The position numbers were made by a program, and so were the translations under genes. The notes under the pieces are model-generated. The model was not told the DNA's origin and searched no databases. It worked only from the letters and a program-made list of their open reading frames with translations. From Homarus americanus (taxonomy: Eukaryota; Arthropoda; Malacostraca; Decapoda; Nephropidae), in the NCBI RefSeq assembly GCF_018991925.1, contig NW_024756914.1, positions 6,078,329-6,142,328 on the forward strand: a DNA stretch of 64,000 bases. Direction: 5' to 3'. Of the stretch, positions 10,069 to 21,624 are shown piece by piece (position 1 is the first letter of the stretch; every line of letters begins with the position of its first letter).

Positions 10069-11090
10069 CGCATAACAAGTAACATAACATTCTCTGGTTT
10101 ACTTTTCTTATTTAACTAATCCAAACTAGAGGTGGTCATGCCGAGGGAAGAAGTCCACTCAACTTACTAAAAAGAGGCGTTGTTTTTTCACACTTTACAG
10201 TATATCAATGAATCATGTGTATAATGTGTATGTTTCACTGACCTTGTAGATGGCGTCCTTGAGGCCAGGATAGTGAGGCTCGAGGACAGAGAGTCTCGTG
10301 TCGAGAAGGCAGGATAGGCCAACACAAGTGTGGCGCCCAGGCAATAGAGGTGGGTCATAGTCACGATAGAAGTCCTCCAGGGCAGCACACCCCCTTCTTG
10401 ATGAAACGTACTCTTCACTGAACCTGTTGACAACACACCCAAGGTTATCAACCACCGTGTTCAAACGTCAAGTCATCCACAACAAGGCCCAAATGGTATA
10501 TTTCTAATAAATAAACACGAGTTCAGGAAAACATTTAAAACCCCGCTTTGTATAATATAAAGATAAGATACTATAGAATAAAATAATATATTGCAATAAG
10601 ATAGTACGTGAGAAAACCAAATAATATAATACAGAATAACATATCAATTAATAATACAGAATAAAATCCCAATTACTTTTTTACAGTATGATATAACATG
10701 AAATAATTTAAGAACAATACTCACACAATGAAGTTTGATACAGTGTCGTAACAGTGTGAGCCGACGATGTGTTGTAGGTGTTGGGTCATCTGGCCATGAA
10801 ACTTTTCATACTGGTCAAGGCTCACCAGGTTTAGCTCGGGTCGCTCACACCCCCACTTAGGCAAGGGTAGAGCACGCTCCAGCGGCCACTCATCCTCGCC
10901 CCAGTCGCTGTCATCCCCACTTGTATCATCGCTGGTCAGAGAGGCGTCTAAAGTAGCTCGCTCCCCTAAACTGACTTCAGAGGAGCCCCCACCACTGTGG
11001 TAGCCTGAGGACAACGACAACCACTCCTTGGCCGTCGCCTCCACACTCTCCTGTGTAGCCTCCACATCTCCTCCGTCAGAGTAACAATCA
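9174..11090 (-). CDS. Unnamed protein with NAT/transglutaminase-like Cys-His-Asp pattern, last three exons
   Basis: Three exons on the minus strand join in frame: 10725-11090, 10243-10423 and 9174-9914, giving about 428 residues and a stop. The first part is acidic and Ser-rich (SDDTSGDDSDWGEDEWP). The second exon starts FSEEYVSSRRGCAALEDFY and holds GRHTCVGLSCLL. The last exon holds EHVLLCIRIRV and GVMLLDPGYHIGEP, then HISLIHVARPFLSGIDVAER and a helical C-terminus. The order Cys (CVGLSC), then His about 54 residues on (EHVLL), then Asp 19 later (LLDPG) is the layout of the Cys-His-Asp triad in arylamine N-acetyltransferase and transglutaminase-like folds. That link is inference; I do not recognise the family. 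There is no signal peptide or membrane segment in this part. The exon at 11090 begins in mid-codon after CACAG, so the start lies upstream, perhaps via 16384-16473. Confidence 0.8.
10021..10064 (+). repeat. (CA)n microsatellite
   Basis: About 44 bases of alternating A and C, in an intron of the unnamed gene. Confidence 0.97.
10243..10423 (-). CDS. Unnamed gene, exon with the candidate catalytic Cys
   Basis: The acceptor is TCAACAG|GTTCAG and the donor TACAAG|GTCAGTG. The exon is 181 nt, one base plus 60 codons, so the frame holds on both sides. It contains RRGCAALEDFYRDYDPP and GRHTCVGLSCLLDTRL. Confidence 0.85.
10725..11090 (-). CDS. Unnamed gene, acidic exon
   Basis: The acceptor is TTTCACAG|TGATTG and the donor TTCATTGT|GTGAGT. 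It encodes 121 whole residues rich in Ser, Gly, Asp and Glu, then a more globular end (ERPELNLVSLDQYEKFHGQ). The last two bases join G of the next exon to give Val. Confidence 0.8.
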
Positions 11091-12660
11091 CTGTGAAACA
11101 AAAGAACAAGTTCATATTGAATTACTCATGCAGTGTCTACATATATTTGAGTAAGAAATACTTGGTGTAACTTAGACCCAAGTGTCCTTCCAATTTTTTC
11201 CTGGGAAGGCTGTAATTCGTCAAATCCAGTTACTTTTCTTTTATAAGGTTAAATGCCAAAGCAATGGGACCTTGAAAGGTAATCTCAATTTTACCATATG
11301 TAACTATTATTTTATAAAAACAATGGTAAAAAGATATTCAGTGAATTTGCTGATACTGGCGTCAAGACTCGAGTGACCTGTTCTCAGCTCCTCGCAGACG
11401 ACATTTTGGAAGAGGCGATTCAGCCTGTGACTCCAGTTCTACATTTAATACAATTATATGACATGCGGCTGTGGTGGTGGCAGACGAGGCAGTTATCAAA
11501 CACTGGGTTCTGCGCCTGACCTTTCCTTGCCCGGTTTAAATTCTTGTCAAATTTAACTCGTCTCCGATTCGATAACATAAGGTGGTACAAAATGATTTTT
11601 TGTAGATTTTACCTTGCCCTCTGGCAGTTGATTCCCTTCTGACATCAAATATATCTTCACACACACCACACTATCGCACACTCTGCTCGATGTTTTGAAA
11701 GTTGCCATCGTGACGATCCCTTGATCTTCTGTACGAGTGTTGATAGATTTGCTTCTTTAACCTCTCTTCGTAACTAAAGTCCTCAAGGAACGAACAAGAA
11801 TAGTAACCCATCATTAGACATTTTCTACCACCACAATGTCTTAATTAAACATGGTGCCCAAGCCTAATTTGCGTGTTCCAGATGAGGTACGTGCTCCAAA
11901 TTCATTCTTCCAGTCTTACGAACGTTCTCCTTATGTTGCATTCGTCTATTACTTCACTACTTCCCGCCACAGTATTGTGGTTCTAAATTATATTTTTTTT
12001 ACGTCAGTAATCATCATCCTCGTAAAACTCAATACGCATCCTAGAACACATTTAAATTAATATTGCCTTGTCTTGTTTAATATTCTCGGGCCTAAAGCTT
12101 AATTATTTATTATTCATCCCTCCCATAAGTTCCTCAGCCACGCCATACATTAAATTATCATTCCTCTCACACCAAGTAGGCCTACTTGCTGCGTTGTGAC
12201 TTGTACAAAATCATCCTCCCAGGCATTCTCCTTAATTACGATTTGACTTATTTACCTCACTATTTAATACATTTTTTTTTCAATGCCCACCTTTATATGC
12301 ACACATATTTCCTCATTCATTTCAAGAAATAATAGGTGTTTATTACTAATGAGGGATAACACATCTATGACCACCGTGTGTGTGTGAGAGGGGGCGGCAG
12401 GATGCTGTATGGTTCGTCTCACCTGGAGGTAATGTAGGAGTGTGTGAGAGAGGGGGAGGCAGGGTCTAGCGTGGTCCACAAGTGTGCCCGTGGGAGTCAA
12501 CTGGGCCAGGTTATGCCAAGCCTCGCCCAGCGGTCAAGATGGGGGGCGGCCGTCACCTCCTCCAGCTCCCCCCCGCCCCCCCAATGGCTGCTCTCTGCAC
12601 CTCTGTTGGCTGAAACACAAGACAAAAGCACTTTAGTCTTTATGCTGAACATTCGAGGCT
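11091..12660. other. No gene recognised
   Basis: AT-rich and without convincing exons. Positions 12380-12640 are G/C-rich with C runs and a GTGTGTGAGAG repeat. This would be intron if the exon at 16384-16473 belongs to the unnamed gene, or promoter if it does not. Confidence 0.4.
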
Positions 12661-12673
12661 TCTACCTGCACCC

Positions 12674-12677
<4 letters not shown>

Positions 12678-12760
<83 letters not shown>

Positions 12761-12762
12761 TA
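12678..12762 (+). repeat. (TA)n-(CA)n compound microsatellite
   Basis: About 70 bases of (TA)n run into a short (CA)n. They are followed by an inverted pair around CATACACACTCGGTGTGTATG (12774-12794) that can form a small hairpin. Confidence 0.95.
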
Positions 12763-12849
12763 ATATAATCGTACATACACACTCGGTGTGTATGTACGAT
12801 TATATTATTTACATGGACACATACATACAAGGCATTTTATTTTTTTTCT

Positions 12850-12900
12850 GATGACACCAAGTTAGGGTGTAGAGTAAGGCACCAAGACACAGAGTAAGAA
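12850..12900 (+). repeat. Isolated unit of the 25-bp minisatellite
   Basis: Contains GTGTAGAGTAAGGCACCAAG, then ACACAGAGTAAG. This is one unit of the array that starts about 480 bases further on, in the same orientation. Confidence 0.75.
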
Positions 12901-13377
12901 TAAAGACCGAGCAATGTAATGGACCCTGTTTCATAAACAGAATGATTATATAAATGGGTAATTACATATTGATTTATATACATAATCATCCCCCTGTAAC
13001 TTTCCACTGGCGATGATGAGTCATCTTGATGGAATCTGATCGGCACCTTTCCTTATAAGGTGTGGCCAGAGACAGCTAAGGTGAGCATTGAAAGGGCCGG
13101 GCGACCAGGGCACTGACGCCCTGAGGCCTCACTCTCCCTCAACGCCTCACATAGGAAGGACGTCTTTAAGCAGGTCTATTTACATAGCCTCCGTCCTTCT
13201 CTTAACACTCATAGTTACAGTGATAAGTTACGGTTGATTTACACTTTGGAATTGTCTTAGTTGTTCCTGAATAAATGGATAACAGACAACTTGGGTTTTG
13301 CTACTAATACCCAATAAAATATAAACGTTCCAGCCTAGTTAACTTCGACAGAACCTACAGTTAACAGGCTTTGACAA

Positions 13378-14475
13378 AAGTAAGGCACCAAGATACAGAG
13401 TAAAGTAAGGCACCAAGATACAGTGTAGAGTAAGGCACCAAGATACAGTGTAGAGTAAGGCACCAAGATACAGTGTACAGTAGAGTAAGGCACCAAGATA
13501 CAGAGTAAAGTAAGGCACCACGATACAGTGTAGAGTAAGGCACCAAGATACAGAGTAAAGTAAGGCACCAAGATACAGTGTACAGTAGAGTAAGGCACCA
13601 AGATACAGTGTAGAGTAAGGCACCAAGATACAGTAGGTAGAGTAAGGCACCAAGATACAGTGTACAGTAGAGTAAGGCACCAAGATACAGAGTAAAGTAA
13701 GGCACCAGATACAGTGTAGAGTAAGGCACCAAGATACAGAGTAAAGTAAGGCACCAAGATACAGTGTACAGTAGAGTAAGGCACCAAGATACAGAGTAAA
13801 GGCACCACGATACCAAGATACAGAGTAAAGTAAGGCACCAAGATACAGTGTACAGTAGAGTAAGCACCAAGATACAGAGTAAGTAAGGCACCAAGATACA
13901 GTGTACAGTAGAGTAAGGCACCAAGATACAGAGTAAGTAAGGCACCAGATACAGTGTAGAGTAAGGCACCAAGATACAGGTAGAGTAAGGCACCAAGATA
14001 CAGTAAGCACCAAGATACAGTGTAGAGTAAGGCACCAAGATACAGTGCAAGGCACCAAATACAGGTAGAGTAGATACAGTGTAGAGGCACCAAGATACCA
14101 AGATACAGTGTACAGTAGAGTAAGGCACCAAGATACAGTGTAGAGTAAGGCACCAAGATACAGTGTAGAGTAAGGCACCAAGATACAGGGTAGAGTAAGG
14201 CACCAAGATACAGTGTAGAGTAAGGCACCAAGATACAGTGTAGAGTAAGGCACCAAGATAGTGTAGAGTAAGGCACCAAGATAGTGTAGAGTAAGGCACC
14301 AAGATAGTGTAGAGTAAGGCACCAAGATACAGTGTAGAGTAAGGCACCAAGATACAGTGTAGAGTAAGGCACCAAGATACAGTGTAGAGTAAGGCACCAA
14401 GATACAGTGTAGAGTAAGGCACCAAGATAGTGTAGAGTAAAAGTAATGCATTAAAACACAGTGTAGAGTGAGGCA
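13378..14475 (+). repeat. 1.1-kb minisatellite, unit about 25 bp
   Basis: About 40 copies of a unit like GTAGAGTAAGGCACCAAGAT plus ACAGT. Variants carry GTACAG insertions, CAG deletions (near 14260-14310 and 14420) and an AGAGTAAA junction. The variants are not random: long and short forms alternate in blocks between 13380 and 14100, and the right third is more uniform. The last units (14440-14475) are diverged. All three minus-strand frames stay open because 25 is not a multiple of three and the unit lacks stops; I do not regard them as genes. Confidence 0.97.
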
Positions 14476-16383
14476 CCAAACACAGTATCGATCACCAGTA
14501 GCAACAAAGTATGTCACGGTCACTCACTACCGCGTTCGTTTCTCTGCACCATTATTATCTTATTTTCTATCAATACTATTTAAGTAAGTACGTAAGAAAT
14601 TAGGTAAGGAAATAAGCAAGTATTATTGACTAAGGTGACAAATAGCGGAGGGGGGAAAGCAAGTTCGCTGGGACAAAACGGTTAAAGTATTACAGTATGC
14701 CAACACCCATTCACTCACATACACGCGGTAAAATCGTCACATATGTTTACCTTGATTCAACATGTATATAGACAATGCAAGTATACAATATGCATACAGT
14801 ACAGGTATGCAATTTACCTAGACAGTGCCGGTTTATGGAAGATTTATACTGGTTCTCTGTACCAGTGATGGTGGGACACCACTGGCCATGAGAGAAAAGT
14901 TTGGTTATATAGTGTAATTAATGGCCTCCACGAAACAAAACAAAAAAAGGTTAAACTTTTTAGCAGTACGTATTGTCAATAAAAATCTTGTTAAAAATAT
15001 AGACATGGAAAGTATTGCGACAACATACGCACATTTTTAGTCACGAAAGAAATTGTTTTAGGCAGGATAAAAGATGTTTTTCATTGTCTGTTGCCGAGTT
15101 TTATTTCATGAATAAACTCGCAGGAAACTTACTAATCCTTAATCAATTACTTGCAGGATATTATTTACTCCCCAATCAGTTCTTATCTTGAAATTAGATG
15201 AATGTAATGTCTCACGCTTTACTTAGTTTTTTGTGTGTGCAGATTCTGTCTTCTTTATATGTTTGTTTTATATTCAATTGTATTTTGTTTCACTTATTTG
15301 AATTAAGTTTTTAATTCACATTCTTATAGTTTTTATCGTAAAATATGTGAACTCATTCTTATGAGTAATAAGCAAATGTAGATCATGCTGTAGACGGAGT
15401 ATTACATCTCTGTAAGTTGTCGAAATAATAGCATATAATGGTTTATCTAATTGATTGCAGCAAAAACTGTCTGAAGCAATTATATGCCCATCGTAGAGTT
15501 AATGTTGCCAGTGATGCATATTTTTTTTTCATGTTGCCAGAGGCGCCATGCTGACTCATCCTACCGCCGTGAATTACCCCTCCTGCCTCCCGGATAACAA
15601 AAGGATCATCCCGGACACACGATTCATTCATTTGTTTTGAGAAATGGGACGTTTTGGCATATTACTGTACATCTCGCGAATGTATTATTATTATTATTTA
15701 TTAGGCAAGAGAGGCTCTCGGTAATAGAGGGGGAAATGTCAGCTGTGATGAGTCATCTTTTTCCCTTCACTCACCTTATTACCTTATTATATTATCACTA
15801 CTTCATTACCTTCCACCATCTAGTATCTTAGTGTGTTTATAAACGTGAATATTGACAGATCAGAGTTCTTATTGTCGTAATCAGCAGTATCCGGACATCC
15901 CTATATGTACTTCACATAGTACCAAGTTAGGAAATATCATAAATGTATATAGTTTCGTTTACAAGTCCTGTGAAAAATATTTAATGGGTTCAGCTGGTAG
16001 ACATGTGTAGGTAATCCATAGCAGTCACGTGACAGGACGCCGCTGCCACACACCAGCAAGTGTCCTGCCGGCGCCTCGTTATCGCAACACACACTTTTCT
16101 CATGCACTGTATATTACACCTTCAGACAGGTAAGTAATTCTATTTGACTAAAAAATGTATCAATTCCCGGAGCAGAAAAATTACCGTATCTGGCCATGGT
16201 ATATCACATGCTCTAACGATTTATGCAGATACTGGTAACGTAGTTACGTGCTCGTAACCTCATCATCATTATAAAACACAAAAACAGGTCTTCGGATGCT
16301 TGGAGGCCATTATATAACCTAATTTTCAACAGAGACTCGAGCTAAAACTGAATGGTGATAGAGAAACAAACACACGTACTCAC
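14476..16383. other. No gene recognised
   Basis: AT-rich DNA with a short (ATT)n at 15667-15690. I see no splice-flanked exon or element ends here. Confidence 0.4.
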
Positions 16384-16473
16384 CCATACAAGGGTTTGCC
16401 ACCACTGGCGATGATTTGTGCTCCACTCCTCTTCCTCCTGGAGACGCAGGCGCTCTGCTGGCAAGCTGGACGC
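16384..16473 (-). CDS. Candidate upstream exon of the unnamed gene
   Basis: A 90-nt segment is bounded by TTCGCGCAG|GCGTCC and TATGG|GTGAGTACG, both good splice matches. All three frames are open. Only the frame ending with two bases (GG) joins the exon at 11090 in phase, giving a run such as RRKRSGAQIIASGGKPLYG followed by DCYSDGG. Its base composition is more coding-like than its surroundings. The assignment is by phase and splice signals only. Confidence 0.35.
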
Positions 16474-17412
16474 CTGCGCGAATATATCCCTCAGCGCTTA
16501 CCCAGGAGGTTAACCACGCGCTTATTTTCGACAGTTTTTCCTACCTCCTCTTCCCATGGGTATTTTGTATGTTATATTCAGATAGTTTATTACAACAAAT
16601 AAAGGTATGACTGTATTTAAATATACATTATAAGCAGCCTATACTGCCTTAGCTTAGTTATGACCACAAATATACCTAAACACAAGTCAACCTATTTATT
16701 TTGTCCTAGCGACTATTTAATAGATAGATGGGAGCCGTTGTGATATTATAATACGAAAATCAATTACTGCCTCAAATCATGATTATAACAAAAAAAATAT
16801 GCATTTGTATCGAAAATTGAAAAATCAAACATACATCTTCATTGTTAATAAGGTGTGGTTTATTTTTCTTCCTCATTAACATTTATAAATAGCTTCCTTA
16901 CGGCGCAGTTTTCTTGGCAATATAAAAATAGCGCATAGCCAGCCGCCTCAGCCACCAGGGAACACCTGCCAAATTCGCATACAGTATATGTATTTAGGAA
17001 AGCAGTATTAATGAATGTAAATATTGTATACCGGTAAAGGTTGTAGTAACAGAGATGTTGTCAAAGACGATTGACAGCTGCTGATCGTAACGATAATGTA
17101 TGAATTTCGGGTTTCATTGTTGTTGCTCTGGATAATTCTGTCAGTGTTATTATTGCTGTTGGTGTTGTAGTTTTGACCGTCAGTGTTGTTGTTGTTGTTG
17201 TTGTTGTGCTGGTCGTGGTGTTCTACATCACATCTTCGTCATTATAGCTTCTCTCGACTTTTCATTGTTATTTTACGTATTTTTTCTGTACTTTTAAAAA
17301 TAATTTTAATCGTATTTTTCCCATTTGTTTTTCTTATTTACCTTATCAATATTTCGTTAATGATGAATTATTTACCCATAGATAATGCATTGTCTAATCT
17401 GTAGTAACCTCT

Positions 17413-17604
17413 AATGGTAGACCCTGCTGCCATATGGCATCACAAAAATTGTGACCAAGTCCCAGGTTACTGATCTGACTTTCTGTCCCATTTACACATA
17501 ATTGCAGGGTTTCAATTGTTTCTCTTACCTTAACAACACAACGTGCATATATCGTTTCTCACTAGTGATTTTTTCTTTTTCTTTTTTTTTATATTTATGG
17601 GCCT

Positions 17605-17675
<71 letters not shown>

Positions 17676-17685
17676 TTTATTATTA

Positions 17686-17778
<93 letters not shown>

Positions 17779-17850
17779 TTATTATTATTTTTGCCCCCAG
17801 GCCCTGGTGTGGGTTTGACCGGAGCCCTCGTGGCCTAATCCCGTAAAAAA
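17413..17850 (+). repeat. Dispersed repeat D, copy with long (AAT)n(ATT)n
   Basis: Starts GGTAGACCCTGCTGCCATAT and ends with a module like GCCCCCAGGCCCTGGTGTGG, then CCTAATCCCGTAAAAAA. The middle holds (AAT)n then (ATT)n (17608-17793), which are complementary and could fold back. Related copies are at 38291-38825; the start alone is at 7010 and the end module alone at 5125-5190 and 33536-33597/33847-33900. Confidence 0.75.
17608..17793 (+). repeat. (AAT)n(ATT)n palindromic microsatellite
   Basis: About 65 bases of (AAT)n are followed by about 115 bases of (ATT)n, with a few T-rich breaks. The two halves are complementary. Confidence 0.97.
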
Positions 17851-17934
17851 AAAAAGATGATTAACTTCCATTGTATAAAGTTTTATTAGCCTTTCTCGAT
17901 CCTAACAGCAACAATCTATTCGATCACCTGATAC

Positions 17935-18215
17935 CGTAGCTTATTTAACCTAATGATTAAACACCTGTGAACACTAACCTACCTAATCTTATCCAATCTA
18001 ACGCTAACCCCACCTTGTCTAATCTAACCTAACCGAACCTATTCAAATTTAACCTAATCTAACATGATCTAACTTTATCTAACCTAGCCTAACGTAACCT
18101 ATCTTAACCTGATCTAATCTAACGCTAACCTAACGTAATCTAACCTAACCTAACGTAATCTAACCTAACCTAACTTAACCTAACCTAATCTATCCTGACC
18201 TAACCTTACCTAAGG
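17935..18215 (+). repeat. Degenerate CCTAA telomere-like tract
   Basis: Repeated CTAACCTAAC, TAATCTAACC and CTAACGTAATC units run for about 280 bases, the complement of the arthropod telomere unit TTAGG. Many units carry point changes, so this is an old interstitial tract rather than a chromosome end. Confidence 0.7.
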
Positions 18216-18388
18216 CCTCAAAATGTATTTTAATCGTCAGGTGAGATAAAATGGGAGGTCTAATCTTCAAGTGTTCCTACTCGAGACAGTTCTATGTAAT
18301 AATGTTGGCGGGGGCTACATGGACAAAGATAAGGCAAATATACTGATTAACATATGAAGATAGAACGTTAACTTTGGTCTACCCTACC

Positions 18389-18393
<5 letters not shown>

Positions 18394-18423
<30 letters not shown>
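18394..18423 (+). repeat. (CA)n microsatellite
   Basis: About 30 bases of alternating C and A. Confidence 0.95.
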
Positions 18424-18427
<4 letters not shown>

Positions 18428-18444
18428 GAAAACTTTGTTTTTTA

Positions 18445-19690
18445 ATGGGCATTTGCTAGTATTCATCAGTCAATTGATCCACAACAATTTGGCAATATGA
18501 GGACCTCCTCTACATCACACTGCTTAGTTAGTTTCCTGGATTTTCTGCACAAAAATCTGGAGAAACGTAAGACATCATTGGCCATTGCCCTTGTTGACTT
18601 CAGAAAGGCTTTTGACCTTGTTCGATCACTGCACTGCTATCAACAAGGCCATTGCACTAGGGCTGCCCTCCAACCTGGTCTCATGGCTCACTGATTTCCT
18701 GAGTGAGCGTCGTCAGGCAGTGAAGTACCAGAGTTCTGTCAGGCCAAGATGGGACCACTGTGCTTCCTAATCCTGATTAACGACGCTCTATCTGACACTC
18801 CTCACAGATGGAAGTACATGGATGACTGCACTGTGGGGGTTTCAGTGGACAACACCTTACCAGACTACTCATCGCTACAAGGCACCCTGGACAGGCTACA
18901 GGCATGGACTACAGAGAACAAGGTCACCGTCAATCACACCAAAACCGTAGTCATGTACATCAACACCACCACCACCACTCCAGTTCAAGCTCCAGCAGTT
19001 ACAGTGGGTGCCCATCCTCTCCAGTTAGTGCAGTCTGTCAAACTCCTGGGTGTAACTATAGACCACAAACTGGACTGGAAGGCCCATGTAAACAACACAT
19101 CCAAGGCAGCCTCGCACCTACTGTACATGCTACGACGACTCAGGTCACATGGAGCACCCACTCCAGAGCTGAGGACTATCTACAACGCATTTATACTCCC
19201 AAAATTAACATATGCGTCACCAGCCTGGTCGTCTTCTCTCAACTCTACCCAACTACGTCAGCTAGAGAAGGTACAGAAGAGGGCCTGCAGAATCATGCTC
19301 GGCACAGACTACTCTGGCTACAACAACTCTCTCTCCACCCTGGAAATGCCATCCCTCAATGACCTACATCACCAAACACTAGCAGGGTTCGGCAGAGGAC
19401 TACTGCACCATCGTCGTCATCGCCACCTACTACCACCTGCAGTACCCCGCCCACCTCGCGGAGTCCGCCACTAGAACAAAACTCAGCCCATAAGAGACCG
19501 CACTGATAGATATAAGAATAGCACCATCCCATCTATTGCTAAAATAATAAATAGCTCCTGATTTATGTACTGTACAGCCCTGTAAATGTATTGAAGGTAT
19601 ATTACTATGTCTAAATCACATGTAAGTTTGTATATTTTCAGCCACCGGCTGCAACTCTATTAATAAACCGTTTATTATTATTATTATTAT
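18445..19690 (+). pseudogene. LINE reverse transcriptase fragment, 3' end intact
   Basis: Residue runs such as LAIALVDFRKAFDLV (the D of RT motif A), LPSNLVSWLTDFLSERRQAV, GPLCFLILINDAL and KYMDDCTVG (RT motif C, at 18812-18826) mark a non-LTR reverse transcriptase. After it come LLGVTIDHKLDWKAHV, a thumb-type region, and LEKVQKRACRIMLG. The frame changes near 18635 and 18750, so it is dead. It ends in a short 3' UTR with AATAAA and an (ATT)n tail (19672-19708), a LINE type that ends in a microsatellite instead of poly(A). The 5' part is missing. Confidence 0.85.
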
Positions 19691-19924
19691 TATTACTATT
19701 ATTATTTACACGAAGACAGATAGAAAGGCACATACACCAGGGCAAACAGGGAGACAGAAAGCCACACATACACACAAATATTGTATAGACAGACATAAAG
19801 CCACACAACACACACACGAATAGACGCAGGAATGGCCCTTAGATCTGACATGCCAAGAAACTACAAATATATTTTGTATCCTGTCTCTTTACCTTTAAGT
19901 TGTAAATGTAGGTCATAATTTACT

Positions 19925-20375
19925 TTTATCCTCTTCACCACTGATCGGCTCGTTAGCCGCTTGGGCGATCGGTCACGTCTTTGTTACACACTGTTGGCAA
20001 GTACTGGGCATGCATCGGCTCCTGAATGTACCTGTACCCGCTCCAGTGTTGGTCAAGTCTTGTCTTGAAAGAGCTCACACTCGGTGCCGTCACAACACTT
20101 TCTGGTAGATTGTTCCAAGAGTTTACAACTCTCACTTCGAAAACGTTTGCCCTCACAGTTTTCTGGACTTGCGGCTTCTTCAATCTTGAGCTGTGACCCC
20201 TTGTGGGGCGAGCGTCCGCCAGCTCCAAGTAAGGACACATGCTTCCAAGTATATACAGGTAAAATAGGCTAGGATGTCTAATCTTCAGGTGAGATAAGCT
20301 GGGATGTCTAATCTGTAAAGCCGAGGTTTTGTGGTTACTGTATTGTAGAGGTTTGGGAGGTAGGTTCACGGTCAC
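19925..20375 (-). pseudogene. LINE ORF2 C-terminus and 3' UTR
   Basis: The minus strand reads VRANVFEVRVVNSWNNLPES, then VVTAPSVSSFKTRLDQHW. This is the typical C-terminal signature of CR1/RTE-like LINE proteins (RVVNSWNxLPxxVVxAxSVxxFKxxLDxHW). Upstream, RPTRGHSSRLKKPQ fits the usual HSxxL element. The 3' UTR contains the ACGTGACCGATCGCCCAAGC unit also seen at 7640-7800. Confidence 0.75.
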
Positions 20376-20444
20376 CCCTTTCCCTCCTTTCTCTTACAAG
20401 ACCAAAATAATATCATCCCTCCCTTCCTTCCTTGATATTCAGAG

Positions 20445-20720
20445 TGAGGGTAAATGGTGAGAAGGTTGTAGGGTGAGAGGGGGTAGAGCGTGAGAAGAGT
20501 GAGAGGGTAGAGCGGTGAGAAGAGTGAGAGGGAGAGGGGGGGAGGGGCGATGGGTGAGGTTAAGAGTGAGAACGGTGAGGGGTGAGGGTGAGAGGGATGA
20601 GGGGTAGAGAGATGAAGGGTGAGAGGGGTAAAGGGTGAGAGGGGTGAGGGCGAGAGGGATGAGGGGTAGAGAGAGAAAGAGGTGGGGGTGAAAAGTGAGA
20701 TTACGTGTCTGGTGAGAGTA
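20445..20720 (+). repeat. Purine-rich GGTGAGAGGG tract
   Basis: About 275 bases are almost all G and A with T, built from GGTGAGAGG-like units. The opposite strand gives a meaningless Pro/Leu/Ser-rich reading frame. Confidence 0.85.
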
Positions 20721-21600
20721 CATGACTGGTAAGCATAAGTTCAAAAACAAAGATAACATTATAACTACAGTGATTGTGTAACTAAATAATAGATACGTTT
20801 GTATAATACCACTTAGGAGTCAATATCAACGTAGGTACTCTGCACATTATTTGTATACCTGCACTCTGGGACTACTGTAGGTATACATTGTATACCTGAA
20901 CTATCTATGTATATTTGTACACCTCCTTGTATATACATGCTGAATGAGTGTTAACTTGTATGGCGATTTTACTGAATAAATATCTATGTTTATCTTCTCC
21001 AGACATTATCCATATAGGGTAAAGGTGACTCATCCTTCACCCTGCTGGTACCTTACAGACCCAGCCCACCTCACCAGTCACCAAGAGACAAGCTTAATGA
21101 TATACTGACTTAGTTTTAAATTTTGATTGTCTTCACACCGGCTTGAAATAGAAGCGATATCGGCTCACGTGAAGACAAGGCACTCCAGTTTAATTCATCT
21201 TAAGATTAGGCAAGGCAAGTTTATGCTATGTTATGTTATATTAGGTTAGGTTAGCTTTCGAATGGTTAATTTTAAGGTGAAATAATCCGGGTGTCTAATC
21301 TTCACGTGTTCCTTCATATTGAGGAAACTGCCTTTTCTTCGATAAAATCGTCATTATTTAGGAAGATCCTCCGATCATAGCGCCATACAAATAATATAGG
21401 CTGGTGTGGTCTATCGGGGCTGATTATTTTGATATTATTGTCCTGAACTAACATCGTGGAGGTGCCCATAATCATGGGAAAGTGGGAGGGTTAGTTACAT
21501 CTGCCCTGAGGGATGAAGAAGTGTCCTAATTCCTGTGTGAGTGTGTGTGTGTGTAGGAGGGGCGCACATGAAGATCCCCCCTTAGCTTATCCACGTGGAG
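20721..21600. other. No gene recognised
   Basis: I see no exon or element ends, only scattered TTAGG-like words near 21236-21256 and a (GT)n at 21538-21555. Confidence 0.4.
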
Positions 21601-21624
21601 ATTAACCTCCCCAACGCTACTTGG

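Noticed and set aside
11380..11560. LADDILEE resembling an RT motif
   Set aside because: No other reverse transcriptase motif is nearby; probably chance.
13335..14523. Three overlapping minus-strand frames of 346-394 codons rich in YLGALL / SWCLTL / ILVPYS
   Set aside because: They are translations of the 25-bp minisatellite in each frame; the period rotates the frame and the unit has no stop codon.
17502..17846. Plus-strand frame with poly-Asn and poly-Ile
   Set aside because: Translation of the (AAT)n(ATT)n microsatellite.
18904..19362. 152-codon plus-strand frame with His/Ser runs
   Set aside because: Shifted frame of the LINE reverse transcriptase.
20439..20759. Minus-strand Pro/Leu/Ser-rich frame
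   Set aside because: Translation of the purine-rich GGTGAGAGG tract.
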